Assembly: GCA_002877875.1 (NCBI GenBank)
Contig: PNIE01000094.1
Location: 1 to 18,082, forward strand
Reading direction: 5' to 3'
DNA: 18,082 nucleotides
DNA from: Caldimicrobium thiodismutans
Lineage (GTDB): Bacteria > Desulfobacterota > Thermodesulfobacteria > Thermodesulfobacteriales > Thermodesulfobacteriaceae
Each line of letters begins with the position of its first letter. Position 1 is the stretch's first letter. The notes below the pieces were generated by a model that was given only the letters and a program-made list of their open reading frames with translations, was not told where the DNA came from and did not search any database. Shown one piece after another: positions 14,241 to 18,082 of the stretch. A program made the position numbers and the translations under genes.

Positions 14241-15395
14241 ATGAATACACGGTCTCCTTTCTTTTTGATTATATTACTTGGGGTTGTTAGTCTTTTTGCT
14301 GATCTGACCTATGAAGGGGCAAGATCTATCATAGGGCCTTACCTTGCAACCTTAGGTGCCAGTGCAACTCTTGTGGGATTTGTGGCTGGGTTTGGCGAGT
14401 TTTTAGGATATCTATTGCGTTTTCTATCTGGTTATTTTGCAGATAAATTGAAAAGATACTGGGCTCTTACCTTTATAGGATATTTCATAAATCTTCTCTC
14501 CGTTCCCGCTTTGTATTTTGCTAAAACACCTTTTCAGGCAGTAAGTCTTATTCTCCTTGAGAGAATAGGGAAGGCCGTAAGAAGCCCTGCGAGAGACACT
14601 ATCCTTTCTTATGCTACTGCTAAGATAGGAAGAGGGATAGGCTTTGGCATCCACGAGGCTATGGATCAAATTGGAGCTTTAGCTGGGCCATTATTCATCT
14701 CTCTTATTTTATTTTATACCCAAAAAGATTATAAAACTGCCTTTGCTTTTTTGTTGATCCCTGCCTTAGTAGCCCTCTTAATTCTTGTAGGGTCTGCGCT
14801 TTTATATCCTGAGCCTTCTAAGTATGAAAAGTATGAAGATAAGCCATTAAAAGAAGAGGGCCTAACAAGGGCCTTTTATCTTTATGCCATCTCTATGGGA
14901 ATTTACGGAGCAGGTTATATTGATTTTGCCCTTATAGCCTATCATTTTGAAAAAAAGAGGATCTTTGAGGCCTCCTTTATCCCTCTTACCTATGCTCTTG
15001 CCATGGGAGTTGATGCCTTTTCATCCCTTATATTTGGTTATCTTCTTGACAAAAAGGGTTTAAAAATTTTATTTGTCTCAATTAGCATTTCATCTGTCTT
15101 TTCTTTATTTGTCTTTTTAGGCGATTTTAAATTGGCTCTCTTGGGAATGGTTCTTTGGGGGATAGGAATGGGGGCTCAGGAGTCAGTTATGAGGGCTTCA
15201 ATTTCTTTCTTTGTGCCTAAAACTATAAGGGCAACAGGTTATGGAATTTTTAATGCCATTTTTGGTTTTTTTTGGTTTTTGGGAAGCTTTTTAATGGGAA
15301 GGTTATACGATGTTTCCCTCTATGCCTTGGTTATAGTTTCTATAGTTCTGCAGTTGTCTTCATTAGTTTTACTAAGAAAAGCTTTGAAATCTTGA
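14241..15395 (+). CDS. Major facilitator superfamily transporter
   Basis: A 384-aa inner-membrane protein with about eleven to twelve hydrophobic helices. Conserved MFS features include the loop 2-3 pattern GYFADKLKRYWAL (about 64-76), the helix-5 region GFGIHEAMDQIGALAGPL, and the second-half equivalent GYLLDKKGLKILF. The opening LFADLTYEGARSIIGPYLATL resembles a bacterial subgroup that is often annotated only as MFS transporter. The substrate is unknown. It starts 12 bp after the EamA gene and ends 13 bp before the P-type ATPase, so the three transporters are probably co-transcribed. No ribosome-binding site is obvious before the ATG. Confidence 0.85.
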   Translation: MNTRSPFFLIILLGVVSLFADLTYEGARSIIGPYLATLGASATLVGFVAGFGEFLGYLLRFLSGYFADKLKRYWALTFIGYFINLLSVPALYFAKTPFQAVSLILLERIGKAVRSPARDTILSYATAKIGRGIGFGIHEAMDQIGALAGPLFISLILFYTQKDYKTAFAFLLIPALVALLILVGSALLYPEPSKYEKYEDKPLKEEGLTRAFYLYAISMGIYGAGYIDFALIAYHFEKKRIFEASFIPLTYALAMGVDAFSSLIFGYLLDKKGLKILFVSISISSVFSLFVFLGDFKLALLGMVLWGIGMGAQESVMRASISFFVPKTIRATGYGIFNAIFGFFWFLGSFLMGRLYDVSLYALVIVSIVLQLSSLVLLRKALKS

Positions 15396-15408
15396 TTCAG
15401 AGGATTTG

Positions 15409-18042
15409 ATGCAGTTTCAGGGCCTAACCTTTGAAGAGGCAAGAAAGAGGCTAGCAGCTTATGGTCCAAATGAACTTGAGGAAGGCAAAAGGCTCTCTCC
15501 CCTTAGAATTTTTCTTTCTCAATTTTTGAATTTTCTTGTGCTTATTTTAATAGCTGCAGGGCTAATATCTTACTTTCTTGGAGATAAGATTGAGGCCCTG
15601 GCTATTTTTGCTATTGTGTTGGCTGCAGGGCTTCTTGGCTTTTTTCAGGAGTATCAGGCAGAAAAATCCCTTCAGGCCTTAAAGAAATTAATTACTCCTA
15701 CGGCCAAAGTCATAAGAGAAGGAAGACTGGTGGAAATTCCTGTGAGAGAGATTGTTCCAGGGGACATAGTCTTTGTAGAGGCAGGTGATATAGTCCCCGC
15801 AGATGGGCTGTTGCTTGAAGGTGTAGATTTATATGTAGATGAGGCTGTGCTTACAGGTGAGTCCTTTCCAGTAGAAAAAACTCATAGACCAAGTTCACAG
15901 GAAGATGAGGAAAAGAGAAATATTCTGTTTATGGGAACCTATGTAGTGAAAGGAAAGGGTTATTTTGAAGTTTCTGCAACAGGCAAGAATACCGAATTTG
16001 GAAAAATTGCCGGCATGCTTAAAGAAGTAGAGGAGAAGAAAACGCCTCTTCAAAAGAAGATCGAGGTTTCCAGCCGAAAATTAGGGATAATCATTCTTCT
16101 ATTGAGTGCCTCTATTGCCTTTGTGGGGGTTTTAAAAGGGCATCCCCTTTATGAGATGTTTATTTGGGGAGTTGCCTTAGCAGTGGCTCTTATTCCAGAG
16201 GCTCTTCCAGCTGTTGCTACCATTACGCTTGCCTTAGGTGTAAAGAGAATGGCTGAAAAGAAGGCCCTGATTCGAAAACTCCCTGCAGTTGAGACCTTGG
16301 GTTCAGTTACCTACATCTGTACCGATAAAACCGGGACACTTACCAAAAATGAAATGACAGTGAAAAGTATTTTTGTTTCAGGAAAAATACTTGAGGTTAC
16401 AGGGGTTGGCTACGAGCCCAAGGGTGAAATCCTCTGGCAAGGTCAACCCTATGCCCCTGATAAGGCCTTAGACTTACTCCTTAAAGTTTCTCTTCTTTGC
16501 AACAATGCCGAGCTTTTTTTTGATGAAAAAGAGAGACGGTTCAAAATTAAAGGTGATCCTACAGAAGGAGCTCTTATCACCCTTGCTTATAAAGCCGGCC
16601 TAAACGAAGAATTAAGAATTAAGAATCCTCCTTTAAGAGAAATACCCTTTTCCTCGGAGAGAATGAGGATGACTACCCTTCATCACTTAGAGGGTAAAAT
16701 TTATGCCTTTACTAAAGGGGCTCTTGAGGTGCTTCTTGAAAGGTGTGCTTATCTTCTTACAGAGGAGGGGCTTGAGTTACTAACTGAAGCTAAGAGAGCT
16801 GAAATCTTGGAGGTAGCCCATGAATTTTCTAAAAGGGCTTATCGAGTTCTTGCTTTTGCTTTTAAAGAGGTTAAAGATTCGCATCTTCCTGAGGAGGAGA
16901 TCGAGAAGGAGCTTATCTTTCTTGGATTAGTGGGGATGATGGATCCTCCGAGAGAGGAAGTAAAAGAGGCTATAAAGATTGCTAAAGAGGCTGGAATAAA
17001 AGTAGTTATGATTACTGGGGATAATAAAGAGACAGCCCTTTCTGTAGGAAAAGAGATTGGATTATACGAAGGAGGACTTGTGCTTACTGGAAAGGAATTA
17101 AGAGCCCTTTCTGAAAGAGATTTTGAAGAAAAGGTGCTTCAGGTAGAAATTTATGCAAGAGCTATGCCTGAAGATAAGCTAAAAATTGTAAAGGCTTTAC
17201 AAAAAAGGGGGCAAATTGTTGCTATGACAGGGGATGGGGTAAATGATGCTCCTGCTCTAAAACAGGCAGATATAGGGATTGCTATGGGTATTACTGGCAC
17301 AGAGGTTGCCAAAGAGGCCAGTGCTATGGTTCTTTTAGAAGAAAACTTTGCAACCATCGTAAGAGCTGTTGAAGAGGGAAGAACTATTTTTGCTAACATA
17401 AGAAAATTTTTGACTTATCTTATGACAGGAAATACAGCCACAGTCACCGCCCTAACCCTTGCCCTTTTCTTAGATTTGCCCTTACCTCTTACTGCAGTGC
17501 AAATACTTTTTATTAATCTTCTTATGGATGGCTTTCCAGCTATTGCTTTAGGGCTTGAACCTAAGGAGCCATATATTATGAAAGTCCCTCCAAGAGATCC
17601 TAAAGAAGGTCTTCTTCCCAAGGAAAATCTTATTTTTATCTTTTGGATGGGGCTTTTTATGGCCTTTCTTGCCTTTTCTCTTTATTACTATATCTTATGG
17701 AAGGATGGTCCTGCTAAAGCAAGTTCCATTTTTTTTGCTTCAATTATTATTTTTAGATTAATAAATGCCCTAAATTGTAGATCCCAAAACTATAGCCTTT
17801 TTGAAATTGGGGTATTTAGTAATAAGTGGCTAACCCTTTCCCTCTTCTTCTCCTTTTTACTTATGTTGCTTGCGATTTATACGCCTTTAAATAAACTTTT
17901 TCATACTCAAAGTCTTCATATAAAAGATTGGATCCTTATATTGATTGCAGGGTTGCTTATTTGGCTTGTTGATGAGTTCTATAAATTTATAAAAAGAAAA
18001 AACTCTATAGAAAATAAAAAACCCTTGAAGAAATATTTATAA
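15409..18042 (+). CDS. P-type (P2) cation-transporting ATPase, calcium-pump-like
   Basis: About 877 aa, an inner-membrane ion pump. In order: an N-terminal cation-ATPase domain; two helices (about 38-82); the actuator domain with LTGES (148-152); helix M4 with PEALP (263-267); phosphorylation site DKTGT (D306); nucleotide-binding domain (KGDPTEGAL near 381-389); hinge TGDGVNDAP (607-615); and six C-terminal helices. The M4 glutamate, N703 and D707 in M6 (INLLMDG) are the SERCA site II ligands. M5 has TGNTATV, so the SERCA site I glutamate is missing, as in SPCA/PMR1-type one-ion pumps. Calcium or manganese export is the best inference. ATG 15409 follows AGAGGA; TTG 15406 is less likely. It is the last gene seen in the transporter run. 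Confidence 0.92.
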   Translation: MQFQGLTFEEARKRLAAYGPNELEEGKRLSPLRIFLSQFLNFLVLILIAAGLISYFLGDKIEALAIFAIVLAAGLLGFFQEYQAEKSLQALKKLITPTAKVIREGRLVEIPVREIVPGDIVFVEAGDIVPADGLLLEGVDLYVDEAVLTGESFPVEKTHRPSSQEDEEKRNILFMGTYVVKGKGYFEVSATGKNTEFGKIAGMLKEVEEKKTPLQKKIEVSSRKLGIIILLLSASIAFVGVLKGHPLYEMFIWGVALAVALIPEALPAVATITLALGVKRMAEKKALIRKLPAVETLGSVTYICTDKTGTLTKNEMTVKSIFVSGKILEVTGVGYEPKGEILWQGQPYAPDKALDLLLKVSLLCNNAELFFDEKERRFKIKGDPTEGALITLAYKAGLNEELRIKNPPLREIPFSSERMRMTTLHHLEGKIYAFTKGALEVLLERCAYLLTEEGLELLTEAKRAEILEVAHEFSKRAYRVLAFAFKEVKDSHLPEEEIEKELIFLGLVGMMDPPREEVKEAIKIAKEAGIKVVMITGDNKETALSVGKEIGLYEGGLVLTGKELRALSERDFEEKVLQVEIYARAMPEDKLKIVKALQKRGQIVAMTGDGVNDAPALKQADIGIAMGITGTEVAKEASAMVLLEENFATIVRAVEEGRTIFANIRKFLTYLMTGNTATVTALTLALFLDLPLPLTAVQILFINLLMDGFPAIALGLEPKEPYIMKVPPRDPKEGLLPKENLIFIFWMGLFMAFLAFSLYYYILWKDGPAKASSIFFASIIIFRLINALNCRSQNYSLFEIGVFSNKWLTLSLFFSFLLMLLAIYTPLNKLFHTQSLHIKDWILILIAGLLIWLVDEFYKFIKRKNSIENKKPLKKYL

Positions 18043-18082
18043 GGGCTTATCATATATGCTATGACTGAGGCTATGGCAGAGG

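Noticed and set aside
18022..18045. CCCTT...AAGGG inverted repeat at the end of the P-type ATPase gene
   Set aside because: Five pairs with a 14-base loop and no T-run after it; not a supported terminator.
18061..18082. Possible start of another plus-strand gene (ATG 18061)
   Set aside because: Only seven codons are visible before the window ends and no properly spaced ribosome-binding site precedes it.
1..18082. CRISPR arrays, insertion sequences, attachment sites, prophage or toxin-antitoxin genes
   Set aside because: No spaced direct repeats, transposase, integrase or related genes were seen. The tRNA at the left edge has no integrase gene beside it within the window.

Overview
The window is an AT-rich, gene-dense bacterial chromosome segment with almost no non-coding DNA. 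LpxC (lipid A), the outer-membrane chaperone SurA, a parvulin PpiC and a DegP/DegQ protease show a Gram-negative, two-membrane cell. The Lys/Glu-rich proteins and small spacers suggest a thermophile. Gene content and protein style fit a Thermodesulfobacterium/Caldimicrobium-type organism (Thermodesulfobacteriota). That placement is inference, because no 16S rRNA or other marker is present.

Left part (1-8387): a tRNA-Arg(UCU) gene on the minus strand is divergent from a long plus-strand run. The run encodes a GlmU-like left-handed beta-helix acyltransferase, PpiC, a DEDDy exonuclease, DegP/DegQ, SurA, RecO, a LOG-family nucleotide phosphoribohydrolase, PyrB and PyrC. Spacings run from overlaps to about 20 bp, so this looks like one operon joining periplasmic protein quality control, DNA repair and pyrimidine synthesis. 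The tRNA and the operon appear to use back-to-back promoters that share one -35 element. The operon promoter is a perfect TTGACA-17-TATAAT and leaves almost no 5' leader. The run ends at an imperfect hairpin with a T-run.

Middle (8388-10401): a 181-bp spacer with two palindromes precedes lpxC. lpxC converges, with a 6-bp gap, on a minus-strand LysM/L,D-transpeptidase gene.

Right part (10378-18042): the main novelty is a 778-residue protein that fuses a CysM-type cysteine synthase to a full-length cysteinyl-tRNA synthetase. The synthetase half has altered signature motifs (HLGL, KLSSE) and one changed zinc ligand. The 5' end of this gene overlaps the 5' end of the divergent L,D-transpeptidase gene, and its promoter lies inside that gene. 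A tight plus-strand run follows: an HhH-GPD DNA glycosylase lacking the EndoIII lysine, an EamA-type transporter, an MFS transporter and a type II (calcium-type) P-type ATPase.

No CRISPR array, insertion sequence, prophage gene or long direct repeat was seen. The strongest candidate for undescribed biology is the cysteine synthase/CysRS fusion.
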